From the NCBI RefSeq assembly GCF_000237925.1, contig NC_031498.1, positions 31,128,552 through 31,192,551 on the forward strand: a DNA stretch of 64,000 nucleotides, read 5' to 3'. Positions 10,712-21,935 of the stretch are shown here, one piece after another (positions within the stretch are counted from its first letter, which is position 1; each line of letters opens with the position of its first letter). The position numbers were made by a program, and so were the translations under genes. The notes under the pieces are model-generated. The model did no database searches, was not told the origin of the DNA, and worked only from the letters and a program-made list of their open reading frames with translations. This DNA is from Schistosoma mansoni. Its lineage: Eukaryota; Platyhelminthes; Trematoda; Strigeidida; Schistosomatidae.

Positions 10712-12282
10712 AGTGATCATTATCACAAAACAAACAATTTACTGAAACGTTTAAAATGCCGATAATATCAAATAGATTGGTCCATGTTATCCTCAATAAA
10801 TGTAATGCGAATTACATCAAACCCGGTCAGTTTCTGGTCGGAGCCAATATCCTTTTCTCCTAATACAATATTGTCAGTATTGCGATTTGTGGGCATTGTA
10901 GTATTTCAAAATCAAATTCACGAGTCTAGCTTAGACTTTAAGTTTATTTAAGAGTCTAATCACAAATTTGAGATACCCTCGAAATCGAAGTTCACAAAAC
11001 AGCTATTTGTCTAATAAGTGGTTCTTTATTGAGTATTATATCTAAGTTGGTTACAAACTTCAAATTATGAGGTATCTGTGGCTCTTAGCGCGTCTGTAAA
11101 CCTGAAATAAAAGGGATCTCCTACAATACTAACGTAAAAAATAATTATGACATACGATAGTGCCTAGGTTAGCTGATAACAGTTTATCAACAAGCAAAAA
11201 CGGAACCAAGAACAATAATATAGAAACCGTTGTGGTTAAACAAGAATTAAACGACCATACAAAATTACGAATAACTGCTACAAGAATTAAGAAAAAGTTA
11301 TAACGATAGATACTATAAATGTTATGAGTATACGTAAATGTTTTAGAATATTACACCATAAACTTGCGTTACGACAGACACATAAAAATTGTTAGGAATA
11401 CAACTGTTTGCTGAATATTAGTAAGTAGTATAAAACAGTACACCAAGAGAGTTGACGGGATGAATGCAACGGCAGAGAACGTAAACAAACCTCACACTGA
11501 CTCATGAATTCAACAGCGAGAATAGTCCAATATTATTAGTTTAAACTATGTACAAAATAACAATAGTTTAAAAGTTTGACTAAAAAATGGACCGGCCACT
11601 AATGTTTTGAAAGTGCTTGACGTACCTACCTTAACATACAATCAGTATTAAAACACAGGAAGATAAATGCTTCTCAACTGATCAAAATCCTTATATTGTT
11701 CTGTCGATCTTTATAGCTTCTTAGTCACGCCTAATCTAGGACCTCTGTTAAGTTATTTGTAGTTCGTCAAGGATCAATTTCGTCAGATTTTCGCCAACCT
11801 GAGTAAACTAACAGAAGGCCTAGATCCAGGGCATTCTGCTAATTAGAATCCTATAAGTTGAGCAAATTCAGTCTACAGGTAGTTTGAATGAAGCTAACAA
11901 ATAGATTTTGAGTATTTTCTTCGTTCACCAACCATAATTAGTCACAGTCTATGTCCACATAGGACAGTGGTTTTGACAGGAAACTCAATAAAACGCTGTA
12001 GTTCGTCGAATCAAACATACGGAACCAAGCCCTAAATATATCGCAAATTAGTCTGACTCGTATGAAGAGCAACAGACCTTGCAGTGAGTAATACAGATTG
12101 TATCACCCAAAAGAAACCTAATTTCAGTAAAGCATTCCACTCTATCATTTTTTAAACTTGAACATTATAATTCTCATTTGAGTTGCTTTCTGTGTTCGTT
12201 TTGCCGATAATTGCTCTGTTAATTATTTATGAGTATACTTCCTCAAATTGCAACGTTTCTCTCTTGGATTCCATACTCTATA
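10712..12282. other. AT-rich intergenic DNA, nothing recognised
   Basis: About 1.6 kb between the SINE copy and the next LINE cluster. I see no ORF with conserved motifs, no splice-bounded exon and no repeat shared with the rest of the window. Confidence 0.6.
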
Positions 12283-13110
12283 ATCAGCGGTCACTTACCT
12301 TCGCTTGATACTTCCTCGTGGAGGAACATAGGCCACCCACCACATTCTCGATCAAACTCTGTCCAAGACAATCCCTTCCAGTTCCCATTCATCGATTTTA
12401 TGTCTGCGTTCAATTCCCGGTGCAATGTATTCTTCTGCATTCCTCTTTTTCGTTTACCAATAGGGCCACAAGTTAGCACTTTCCTCATGATTCAGTTTGG
12501 TGATTTCCGTAATGTTATGTTCAACTCATCTGTTCCTGTGTTTTTGAATCTCGTTGATTGTTTTGCCTTCTTTGTCCTTGACTGGTCTCTCTGGTTTACT
12601 ATATTTCCCTGCTAGCCTGCGCGTTGCGTCGTATAGTTGTTTCATATTTCCTTCTCTTACAGCGTTTTCCACAGTCGTTTCTAGGTCTTCCACATATTTG
12701 TGATTGTCAGCTTGAACGCTCCTCTTCACTTGCTTGTTTGCTTCTGTGTATTCAGCTTGTGTCTTAAATTACTCTTAAAACTTTTTCTGTTACTGATGCA
12801 AAAATGATTTACCTGGATCTTTGTAGTGTGATCCGGTGAGACGTATGTAGCTTTGTGTTTGTGCTTGTGAGAGAATATTTTACTGCCTATAACCACTTTA
12901 TTGAGCGCATATAAATTTGAAAATCCGTCACCATTCTCGTTCTTTTCACCCAGTCAGTCCATTTCGCCCCATGATACTTTCATATCCGGTGTTGTCCATT
13001 CCAACTTCGGCGTTTATGTTTCCTGTCAGGATGGTCAGGTCTTTTCCTGAGCACTTTTCTATGTTTCATCGAAGCTTCTCGTAAAATTGATCTTTATCAT
13101 CGGTGGGTTC
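12283..13110 (-). mobile_element. RTE family 2 fragment, internally deleted
   Basis: On -, the C-terminal block (GKRKRGMQKNTLHRELNADI at about 12450) is followed upstream by the endonuclease-RT linker ([20 protein letters not shown] at about 12680-12730) and then endonuclease sequence to 13110. The RT domain between them is missing. The element continues at 13541-13800 after an inserted family 1 tail. Confidence 0.82.
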
Positions 13111-13540
13111 ATAACTAGTATTGAGGATGGTTGAAAGAAAGTTATGAGCGACCAAACCAAAACGTCTCACTAGTTCATAAAGTCACTAAATTCAAGTCTT
13201 AGCCATGTTGGTAGATGCAGACTACTTGGTTGGGGTCCGCGTGACTATCATAACCAATAGTTGGAGACTGTGGTTGACACGGCTCAGAATCGATCACAAT
13301 GGCGTATGTGTATACACTCTCTATCTTTCCTTAAACCTTGAGATTAAAATTGCTTCTTTCTTTCTTCCTGTATCATATCCTTATATGCAATCTTTCTTTT
13401 ATATATTACCACCATTGAAGTAACTACTTCTATGAATTTAGTGTTCATCTTGTTGTGCTAATGAGGTATGGCAACTCGGACCGATGGATATATGTGTCTG
13501 GTCCTACGTTGTAGCTGACTGAGTGACTGCATAACACTGA
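13111..13540 (+). mobile_element. RTE family 1, 3' end only, inserted in a family 2 copy
   Basis: Encodes remnants of the C-terminal RTE family 1 sequence ([14 protein letters not shown], then [18 protein letters not shown]) and the 3' UTR ending in TCCTACGTTGTAGCTGACTG. It interrupts the family 2 copy on - (12283-13110 and 13541-13800). It forms a near-perfect inverted repeat with 15391-15782. Confidence 0.85.
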
Positions 13541-13800
13541 ATAACATTCATTGTGATTCCCTTCTTTGTTTTGAAGGATGCTTTGATGATCCTGGGTCGA
13601 TGAGATTCTTACCCAATAAGTACTTTACATGCTTCTTTGGACATCACTAGAGCAACTCCGTGGGTATGTTGGTCATTTTTTTCTTCGTGACCAGAGTATA
13701 GCAGCATCTACCCCGTATCTAGTCTTTTCTGTCCATCTTGGGTTCAATGACTTTCGCTTATTCTGAGCACCATCAAATTGTATTTCTTCATGTCCACAGC
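13541..13800 (-). mobile_element. RTE family 2 fragment (endonuclease), continuation
   Basis: The reverse complement resembles the endonuclease N-terminal part also seen at 29090-29420, including a region rich in IAEEIKRY-like remnants. It is the other half of the copy split by the insertion at 13111-13540. Confidence 0.7.
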
Positions 13801-14075
13801 TATGCGGCGTATGAACCTATCATTGGTCACAGACCACCATGAGGCTGTATCTTCTTACGTTGCTCCACTGGTTTGTGGATTAGACCTTTAGGTCAAAGTG
13901 TCAGGGTGTGGTTCCCCGTATGAGAACCACCTGCCTCGGTTTGGGCACTCGGACAGCATGACAGCCCTCACACAAACCAGTCATAAACTACTACTGGCCT
14001 CATTGCTTTGTGTAGCGGTTATGTATTTGGTGCCCCCTTGTATCAATTTTTTATGTGTTCAAATAAATAAATGAT
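13800..14075 (+). repeat. Dispersed repeat 3' end (same family as 23990-24440)
   Basis: Shares TGCATCTTCTTACGTTGCCC-like, TTTGGGCAC and CAGCCCTCACACAAA blocks with 23990-24440, and ends in AAATAAATAAATG. It overlaps the start of the duplicate block at 13960. Probably the 3' end of a non-autonomous retroelement. No ORF is kept. Confidence 0.6.
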
Positions 14076-14628
14076 TTCTAAAAGTTGCATGTAATGTAAC
14101 CACCTACTAAACAGTATTAGGATTTCGCCCAAAGTTTTACATAAAACAGCCAATGCAGTTCACCAGATTTTATAGATCATGCAACACTTTCCTTATAACC
14201 GTCAACTCTGAAATTGAATAATGCATGAAGTAGAATTGGGTAGTTAAAAACGTAGTTGTGGTCAAAACAAGATATGACTACAAGTTATATAGTTGTTGAC
14301 TGTGGAGGTGTAAATCTCATAACCAGTCACAACTCAATTAAACTTACTTTTACATATCAAATTCTGAGAAACTTGTCACTGTTTTCGTTTGTGGACTTAC
14401 ATTATTAAGTTTAATATCATCTCATCCTTTCAACTTGACCATTTTTGTCAATTGTTATCAATGTAGGACGCGACCCTAGTATACATCACCCCAGCATGGC
14501 AAGATAAAAGGCACAGGACTGTATATAATATCAACTTCAATGAAAAGCTAGGCATGAGTAATATTTCTTTCACTTCTGTATAAATTTACAGTTTGAATCA
14601 GTGTATTTTTGTGCGAAGCTCCTTGTTA
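13960..14628 (+). repeat. Second copy of the HSD17B10 upstream region
   Basis: Near-identical to 1-669. Homology stops within GCGAAGCTCCTTG and the sequence then runs into a fragment of an RTE 5' region on -. No HSD17B10 exon follows, so this copy would be an orphan upstream region. Confidence 0.9.
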
Positions 14629-14639
14629 GTGTGTCGACC

Positions 14640-14720
14640 ATATATTCAACCGTCCTCCTTTACCCGGGCTTGTGACTGGCAGTAACTCGAGAAGTGTTAC
14701 AAGTGGAGTTTTAATTAGCG
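14640..14720 (-). mobile_element. RTE family 2 5'-end scrap
   Basis: TTTACCCGGGCTT and GGCAGTAACTC match, inverted, the 5' region of the family 2 copy at 16650-16760. It lies directly after the duplicated block 13960-14628. Confidence 0.6.
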
Positions 14721-15390
14721 GTTAAGTGGTAATAATTATAAAGTGTAGTTTCACTAAAGTACTATTTATTCGCGTCTGGAATTTGACTTTTATGCCAATA
14801 AGTATAACACTAAATAAATACACGTTTATGAGGTCGAGTGAATATTTTGCTAAACGTTGATAATGTAACCATGAATCCTATAAATAAAAATTCGAAACAT
14901 TGATACTTCACTGTCAATTATATAGAAGATTACTAGTACATTATTCATTACAGTAAACCAACAACACAAACAGGAATATTTATAATGAGTAATACCCGTT
15001 GATCAAGATATGAATATCATAATCTAGTGGATAAAACTGGAACTTTAAACAGAGATATTTGTGGTTTCAAATCATCGTTAAAGCAACAATATACTTGGAT
15101 CCCGGAACATTCACATAAAAAGTTTATTGATTTCCACTCCAATCACTGCTTTTTTAATTGAATAGCCTGATATTAGTAGACATTTCTTATTATCCTATAA
15201 ACTAGAAAACTTCGAAAACAAATGGTATGTTCTGTTGGAGTTGAATTGTTTTCCTGCTCATAAAGTTACAAACAGCAGATCCAATTGAATACTAGGTTGT
15301 TCAAGCATATGTTTATTTCATTGGTAAGAAAATCGTCTGACAATAGGTTTTTCGAAATATGATCTAAATGTCCTGTTTAGTGCCATCCGT
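14721..15390. other. AT-rich sequence, nothing recognised
   Basis: About 0.67 kb without ORFs or repeats that I can match. It forms most of the spacer between the inverted arms 13140-13533 and 15391-15782. Confidence 0.5.
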
Positions 15391-16600
15391 CAGTCACTCA
15401 GTCAGCTACAACGTAGGACCAGACACATATATCCATCGGTCCGAGTTGCCATACCTCATTAGCACAACAAGATGAACACTAAATTCATAGAAGTAGTTAC
15501 TTCAATAGTGGTAATATATAAAAGAAAGATTGCATATGAGGATATGATACAGGAAGAAAGAAAGAAGCAATTTTAATCTCAAGGTTTAAGGAAAGATAGA
15601 GAGTGTATACACATACGCCATTGTGATCGATTCTGAGCCGTGTCAACCACAGTCTCCAACTATTGGTTATGATAGTCACGCGGACCCCAACCAAGTAGTC
15701 TGCATCTACCAACATGGCTAAGACTTGAATTTAGTGACTTTATGAACTAGTGAGACGTTTTGGTTTGGTCGCTCATAACATTCATCCAACCATCCCCACA
15801 CCAGTCAGCATTGCGCATCGTTGTAATCTATGTTCAGGGATACGTAACATGTGGCGCAACCATCTCAGTCGATGAAGTTTTACAACTTCACCAACTGATT
15901 TAACATCATCCCACTAATACCCTGAGTCTAACTTCACAAGCAATATTTCTAAGATGTCTGTGATCGAATACTAATAGCTTATGTGTGTGTTCTACTCTTA
16001 ATGGCCACATTTGGAGGCCGTGAACTAAATCAGTATACTCGTCCCTTAACTGATAGGCGGATATCTCGACTTGGCCATAGATGACATAAGTCGGCAAAAG
16101 CCAAACGAGCTTTATGAATCCGTGCAGAGATTTCATCACACATCAACCTATTAGGGCTGACCAGACTTCCGAGATAAGTCTTGTCGACGCGTCCGACTAC
16201 TTCACTCCCTCTCCTTAGTTCAGGTGTTGACGCAGACCATTTCTGAAGCAACAACTTGTGTTTATACGGGGAGAAACGCATCCCAAACATCCTGGTATTG
16301 TTGCTCAGTGCCACCAAAAGACTGCATTTCTTCAACGTATTCACCAAACAGGACTATATCATCTGCGTTTTTTAAGTCGAGAAGTGGATCTCCTGGTAGG
16401 TGATCGATTCCTGAAAATTCAGATGACGAGAGCATTATTTCCAGCAGTAGATCTATGACGAAGTTAAACAAAAATATATATAGTGGACAGCCTTGTCGGA
16501 CACCACTTGAGGTTGCAAAATCAGATGACAGTTCGCCATAAGCTCTCACTCGACTGGTAGTGTTCGAGTAAAGAGCTTTCACAAGGTTTATGTACTTCCG
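15391..16600 (-). mobile_element. RTE family 1 LINE, RT to 3' end, broken
   Basis: Read on -: [50 protein letters not shown] (palm ADD kept), RRGSEVVGRVDKTYLGSLVS, IRLSVKGRVY, then the shared 3' tail. Frame changes near 16330 and 16140 show it is dead. Its last ~390 nt mirror 13140-13533. Confidence 0.87.
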
Positions 16601-16639
16601 ATAATTAAAAATTACTACAAATATTCCTATTGAAATAAA

Positions 16640-17830
16640 TTAGAGCAGAATAAGATGATAACTCCGCCTGTAGCTCTTCTAGAGTTACTGCCGGTTCCAA
16701 GCCTGGGTAAAAGAGGGTTGGGCATGGGGTTAGTGACCCCATCCCGTTGAATACTAACCTGCTAAAAAAAGCTAACCAGAAAAAATAATTCAAACCATTT
16801 AAACTCTTCCGTGACACTTGAAGGAATAATTATGACGCGTCATGATGAAAGCCGAGATTCTTCGGAAGTCGCGAGGCCGATGACCCTTCTAACAGCCAGA
16901 GTAACAATTTCTATAGGTACATGGGACGTCCACACACTATGGGAGACCAGGAAGACCAATCAAATAGCAATGGAAATAATGAGATACAAATTGACAGTAC
17001 TTGGAACCAGCGAAACTTATTGGACCCAAGTTGGACAGCAAAGGCTAGATACAGGAGAGATGCTGCTGTACTCTGGTCACGAGGAAGAAAATGCCCCACA
17101 CATTCAAGAAGTTGCTCTAATGCTGTCCAGAGAAGCACGAAACGCAATTTTAGGATGGGAATCTCACGGATCCAGAATTATCAAAGCATCATTCAAAGCA
17201 AAGAAGAAGGGGATCACAATGAATGTTACCCAGGGTTATGCATCCACTAATGATAGCAACGACGACAATAAAGATCAGTTCTACTCGAGGCTGCAATCAA
17301 TCATAGCTAAGTGATCAAGAAAGGACCTCAACATCCTGATGGGAGATCTAAACACCAAAGTCAGAGTGGACAACATAAGATATGAAGATATAATGTGACG
17401 ACATGGACTAGAAGAGAGAAACGAAAATGGGGAGAGATTTGCAAATATATGTGCATTCAACAAATTGGTTATAGGCGACATAATATTTCCACACAAACGC
17501 ATACACAAAGCTACATGAATCTCGCCGGACCACACCACAGAGAAACAGATATATGATATTTGTATCAACAAAAAATTCAGAAGAACAATGGAAGATGTGA
17601 GAACCAGGAGAGGAGCTGACATAGTTTCAGATCACCACTAACTGGTGGTTTAGGCCAAGATGAAACTGAAGCTAAAAAAAAAACACTGGAAAACTGGATA
17701 AACAGCATTACAAAGGTTCAATACAGCCTTCCTTTGAGATACTAACAAACTCAACGAACTCAAGATAACTCTCAACAACAGGTTCCAAGCTTTGCAGGAT
17801 CTACTGAAACAAGCGTAAATAAATAAGTAA
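16640..17830 (+). mobile_element. RTE family 2 LINE, 5' end and endonuclease
   Basis: The 5' region (16640-16810) is followed by an open frame of 167 codons at 16811-17314 encoding the N-terminal AP endonuclease (TISIGTWDVHTLWETRKTNQ, then LGTSETYWTQ). Beyond 17314 it continues with stops as MGDLNTKVRVDN, HKRIHKAT and RRGADIVSDH, where the GDLN and SDH catalytic blocks are recognisable. It is truncated at about 17830 before the RT, so it is a 5' fragment. Confidence 0.87.
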
Positions 17831-18887
17831 GTAAGAATAAGACGATAAAGCCATTCTTTCTAATGGTATTTTTCTATTTAAAATATCGTTTTTTTTTAGA
17901 ATTATGCAACCATTAGTGAACAATTACAAGGGACAATTTGAAGGAGTCAGTAATACAAAAACGAGACAATTTCATTTTAGAGAGAGAGAGATGGTGTGTA
18001 AAGAAAGATTATAAAGAATAGGCTCTAAATAGGTTCTAGTTTATTCTTTCTACATTTATATCAACATCATATAGGCATCATCTTTTATATCATCGAGGTA
18101 GTATGAAAGTTAATGAATGAAATGGTAATAGTAATAATAATCATTGGTATGAAATATAATATATCACGATGAAAAAGATCAATAAATCTATATATATATA
18201 TTGATCGAAACGGAATGAAAACAAAAAAGAAAAGGTGAAATAGTTTCTCTGAACTGAGATTATTCTTTTTTTTACAGTTCAACATTAATTAAAAGCGATG
18301 AATGAGTCATTCATTCCATTATTGTATTATTACCATTTAATAAACACAAAAACAAAAAAATTAAATAAAACATTTAAAAAAAATAAAAAAAAACAAATGT
18401 AAAGATAAATTATAATAGAGAAGAAAGAAAAAAAGAAAGAGAAAAAAATCAAAAAAATATATGAAGAAGCAAAAAAACAAGAAAAAATGCTTTGAATTTC
18501 TCATTTATTCACAGTTTTAATAATTAAATGAAAGACCTGATTTGTCTATATCTGTGTATTGTTGCCATGGCAACTGTTGAAAAATTATTTTCTTATTGTA
18601 CAACTCATTTATATTGTAGATCTAAAGAAATCCTATGTAAATAAGTAATTGCGATTGTGTTGATTGATTTTTAGTGAATACAAATTAGAAAAGTAATATA
18701 TATGCTTAAAAGTATGTGTGAGCATCTGCTTTAAATAGGGCGCTGAAATTTTTTCCCCTTACGTTACCAACAATTGAATCTTATATTATATAATAAATAT
18801 AAGAACTCACAAATTACATCAGTTCCTTCATCAGTATGAGTTTTACATTTCTGGTATCCAAGTCGATCATTACTGTCATTACTGTTA
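17831..18887 (-). other. 3' flank and UTR of the CDK5 activator gene
   Basis: Very AT-rich sequence with A-runs, a short TA microsatellite near 18190 and several AATAAA-like hexamers on - . Probably 3' UTR of the gene at 18888-21935. I see no coding signal. Confidence 0.5.
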
Positions 18888-21800
18888 TTAGTTATTATTA
18901 TTATCGTTGATATTGTAATTACGATTTGAGAATAATTTCATAGCAATAACAATATTATCATATAAAGTTAATTCTTTAAACATTTGTGTAAACAATACTG
19001 GTTCAGCATTAATACGAAGCATTTCAGATGATTTTTCATTTACTATACGTATAACATATTGCCAAAAACGATTTCTTACTTCATCAATTACTTTTGATTT
19101 TAAACAACTTTCTATGCCCGTTGTTGTTGTGATTATTGTTGATGATGTTGCTGATGATGATGATGATGATGTGAACATGTGCATTGTACTTGATAATAAT
19201 TTTTTATTTCCACCTTCTGAATGAGCTACAAATTGATTTGCTTCAGCAATAAGAAATGGTCTTAATGGATAACTGATTTCATTACCAGCATATGAATAAG
19301 CTAAGTATAGACATGCCATAATAATTGTATGCAATTCACGTTCTGTATGTATATCACCATTTTGTATAAAATTTCTTAACATCATATATAAAAATACAAC
19401 ATGAGTTGGATTAATGAATGCTACTTCAGACCAACCTTGTAATAGAAGTGCACGATCAATAGCTCGAATCCATGTAACAATGATTGCTGGTTGAATACCA
19501 TGTAAATCAGAATTACGTAAACGATTTGAATTTTCTAATAAATTCATTTGTATACGTGCAACAATAAAAATGGATAAACATTTTAATAATTCACTTGTAC
19601 TTGCTTTAAATATTGGTTGACGAAATAAATTATAAACATGAGACGTTGTATTAGTATTAGAAATATTATTCATAGACTTTCCACTTCCTGACTGATGTTG
19701 ATCTTTTTTCATTTCACCACGTCTCCAACTTGTTTGAAACATAGATGTCTCATAATAAGAACGATTATCATGATTAAGATGTTTCATATTATAGTATTTA
19801 TCAAATTTATGATTTTCAAACATTCCATAAATTCCATCTACTTTCCCAGTACTTTTTCGATCATTAAAACATTTAATGCAATCTGTTGATTGAGCATCAG
19901 TTCTATAATATTGTGGGATAATAGTATTTTTTTGATTGTTATTCATCATATTTGTTGGTTTCGTTGTTGTTGTTGTTGTCATCACTGTAGTTGTCATGGT
20001 AACTGTATTACATTGTTCAAACTGTTGATTATATCTTTTTAATTCTCCAGTATCTCTAGTGGAAGAGTTTTTTTTCATACGATCACTCATCTTTCTATCC
20101 GAACGTAATTTAGACATTTTTCGATCATAATTTATGTTACTTGTTCGAAAAAATGATTTGGTCATTATGGTTGATTCACCAGAACCTTTTTGATATTTTT
20201 GTTGACATAGATTATTGTTATTATGATGAGTGAAAAGTTTTAAAGCATAACATGATATTGATTTTGTAATTTTTCGATATTTATCAAATCCCATTACACT
20301 GACTTTACGTTGTACATGAATAGGAGATGATGGATTTGTTAGACCAATATCAAATTCAGTTAAACGTCTGTCTAATTTACTGGATAATTGTTCTTCAGTT
20401 TTTTTTGTTTCCTTTTGATAGTTGTGTTGTGTATTATTGTCAAGAATTCCAAACGTTTGAGCTGATAAACAGTTATGTACACAAGATAAATTAGAACTAT
20501 TTTCAGAGAGTGTAGAAGTAGCCAGTGGCATATGAATTGAGGCACAATTATCTTTAACAGTACACAAAGAGGAGTTACGTTTATTTGATTGATTATTATG
20601 ATGATTGTATAGGGGAAAATGCATATCGAACGAACAACTACGTGTACTTGGTGAAGTATCAGTGACATTCCGTGAAATCTGTTCTACTATCAATTGGTTA
20701 TTTGGATATTGTTGATAGTTATGATGTGTGGGATGAGGATGGTGATATTCTCTTGGATAAGTGTCCACTGGAGATGCGTTATCGTTGAATGTTGAAAACT
20801 GTTTAGACAAATTTTCTGATATTGTAGATGTAGGTATATGAAAGTAATCACTATTATTCTGACAACTTTGCACAGTAGAGTTATTTTCTATAGGTGAATA
20901 AGGTGAATTACTTACATAAAGCTGTTCGTTTGAATGTTTGATATTTGAACCTTTAGATCTTGCAACCCACCTTAAATCAACAAGGCTAGGTGTATATGGC
21001 ATAGTATTACCAATATTACCATTGTTATGATGGTGTGTAACGCAGCATTTTCGACTAAACTCTGTAGATAAACAGTGCGAATAACGATGTCTCAATCGTG
21101 AATTGGGTTCAGATAATTGTTTATTTTGCTCATTATTAGTAGTAGTATCATGGTGAATTATAAAATCTTTCCGATAAACTGATTTAAAGTCTGTTAGGGA
21201 GTTTTGACCAGATGAACGGTACTCCTGGCTAACAGTGTCATTCATAATATCTCTGGATTCAAAATGATAAGAATTTCGTGTTATTCCTAAAGTTTCAAAT
21301 TGAGAAACTTCTTTTGGAATTGATGTATCACAATAGGATGAGGAAGATATAGGATTGAATTGGAGATTGTCTAATTGAATATTCCGTATATTATTAACTA
21401 ACTTTGTTGAATCTTCTTCAAGATGTTCCTGTTGTTGGTGACAGTAAAATACCGGGGTTTCAATCGTTGAATTAACTAAAACTTTCCTTTGATCACCACG
21501 ACCGTAAACAGCATTCTTTCCATCAGATTTAACAGATAGTCTGTGGATTCGGTCATCTGGGGTTCTTAAACTTGGAATTATCCCGTTACTAACTGACATT
21601 TTTGTCTTACGTGATAAACCAAAGAATAAGAATCGTTTTAAGCTAAACATATTTGCAGGGTTGAGAGTTTTATCCGATTCTGTACAACGATTTCCAGTAA
21701 TATATTCATATTCCCTTTGTATTGTTAAAGCTTCACCATTTTGGTCAAAATTCAAATTTTTATTTATTGATTGATGTTGATCAATGTATTCATCATAAGG

Positions 21801-21935
21801 TCTATTATGTGGTGTAGATGGAATATAACACCTAAATTCCTTTGTTTTATGGGCATCACTTAATGGTCTTCTAGGTGTATGTACTGGATATTGTGATGAA
21901 TCTTCATTGGAAAATGTTGAAAGTACGGTTCCCAT
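18888..21935 (-). CDS. CDK5R1: CDK5 regulatory subunit, p35 type, very long single-exon form
   Basis: Activator of cyclin-dependent kinase 5, a membrane-anchored cyclin-fold protein in neurons of other animals. The frame is 1015 codons without an intron, as vertebrate CDK5R1 is also intronless in its coding part. The N-terminus MGTVLS equals human p35 and is an N-myristoylation signal. A KSISCYALKLF block near residue 550 resembles the human KKSLSC region. The CDK5-binding domain starts at about residue 776 (KASTSELLKCL) and carries IDRALLLQGW, NPTHVVFLYMM, CLYLAYSYAGNEISYPLRPF and MLRINAEPVLFTQMF. Between residues 25 and 775 lies Asn/His/Ser/Thr-rich sequence absent from vertebrates. A second insert (about 903-940, Ser/Thr-rich) splits the cyclin fold. 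Human p35 is 307 aa. Orthology by motif is strong; p35 versus p39 is not resolved, so the symbol means the family. Confidence 0.9.
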   Translation of the reverse strand: MGTVLSTFSNEDSSQYPVHTPRRPLSDAHKTKEFRCYIPSTPHNRPYDEYIDQHQSINKNLNFDQNGEALTIQREYEYITGNRCTESDKTLNPANMFSLKRFLFFGLSRKTKMSVSNGIIPSLRTPDDRIHRLSVKSDGKNAVYGRGDQRKVLVNSTIETPVFYCHQQQEHLEEDSTKLVNNIRNIQLDNLQFNPISSSSYCDTSIPKEVSQFETLGITRNSYHFESRDIMNDTVSQEYRSSGQNSLTDFKSVYRKDFIIHHDTTTNNEQNKQLSEPNSRLRHRYSHCLSTEFSRKCCVTHHHNNGNIGNTMPYTPSLVDLRWVARSKGSNIKHSNEQLYVSNSPYSPIENNSTVQSCQNNSDYFHIPTSTISENLSKQFSTFNDNASPVDTYPREYHHPHPTHHNYQQYPNNQLIVEQISRNVTDTSPSTRSCSFDMHFPLYNHHNNQSNKRNSSLCTVKDNCASIHMPLATSTLSENSSNLSCVHNCLSAQTFGILDNNTQHNYQKETKKTEEQLSSKLDRRLTEFDIGLTNPSSPIHVQRKVSVMGFDKYRKITKSISCYALKLFTHHNNNNLCQQKYQKGSGESTIMTKSFFRTSNINYDRKMSKLRSDRKMSDRMKKNSSTRDTGELKRYNQQFEQCNTVTMTTTVMTTTTTTKPTNMMNNNQKNTIIPQYYRTDAQSTDCIKCFNDRKSTGKVDGIYGMFENHKFDKYYNMKHLNHDNRSYYETSMFQTSWRRGEMKKDQHQSGSGKSMNNISNTNTTSHVYNLFRQPIFKASTSELLKCLSIFIVARIQMNLLENSNRLRNSDLHGIQPAIIVTWIRAIDRALLLQGWSEVAFINPTHVVFLYMMLRNFIQNGDIHTERELHTIIMACLYLAYSYAGNEISYPLRPFLIAEANQFVAHSEGGNKKLLSSTMHMFTSSSSSSATSSTIITTTTGIESCLKSKVIDEVRNRFWQYVIRIVNEKSSEMLRINAEPVLFTQMFKELTLYDNIVIAMKLFSNRNYNINDNNNN

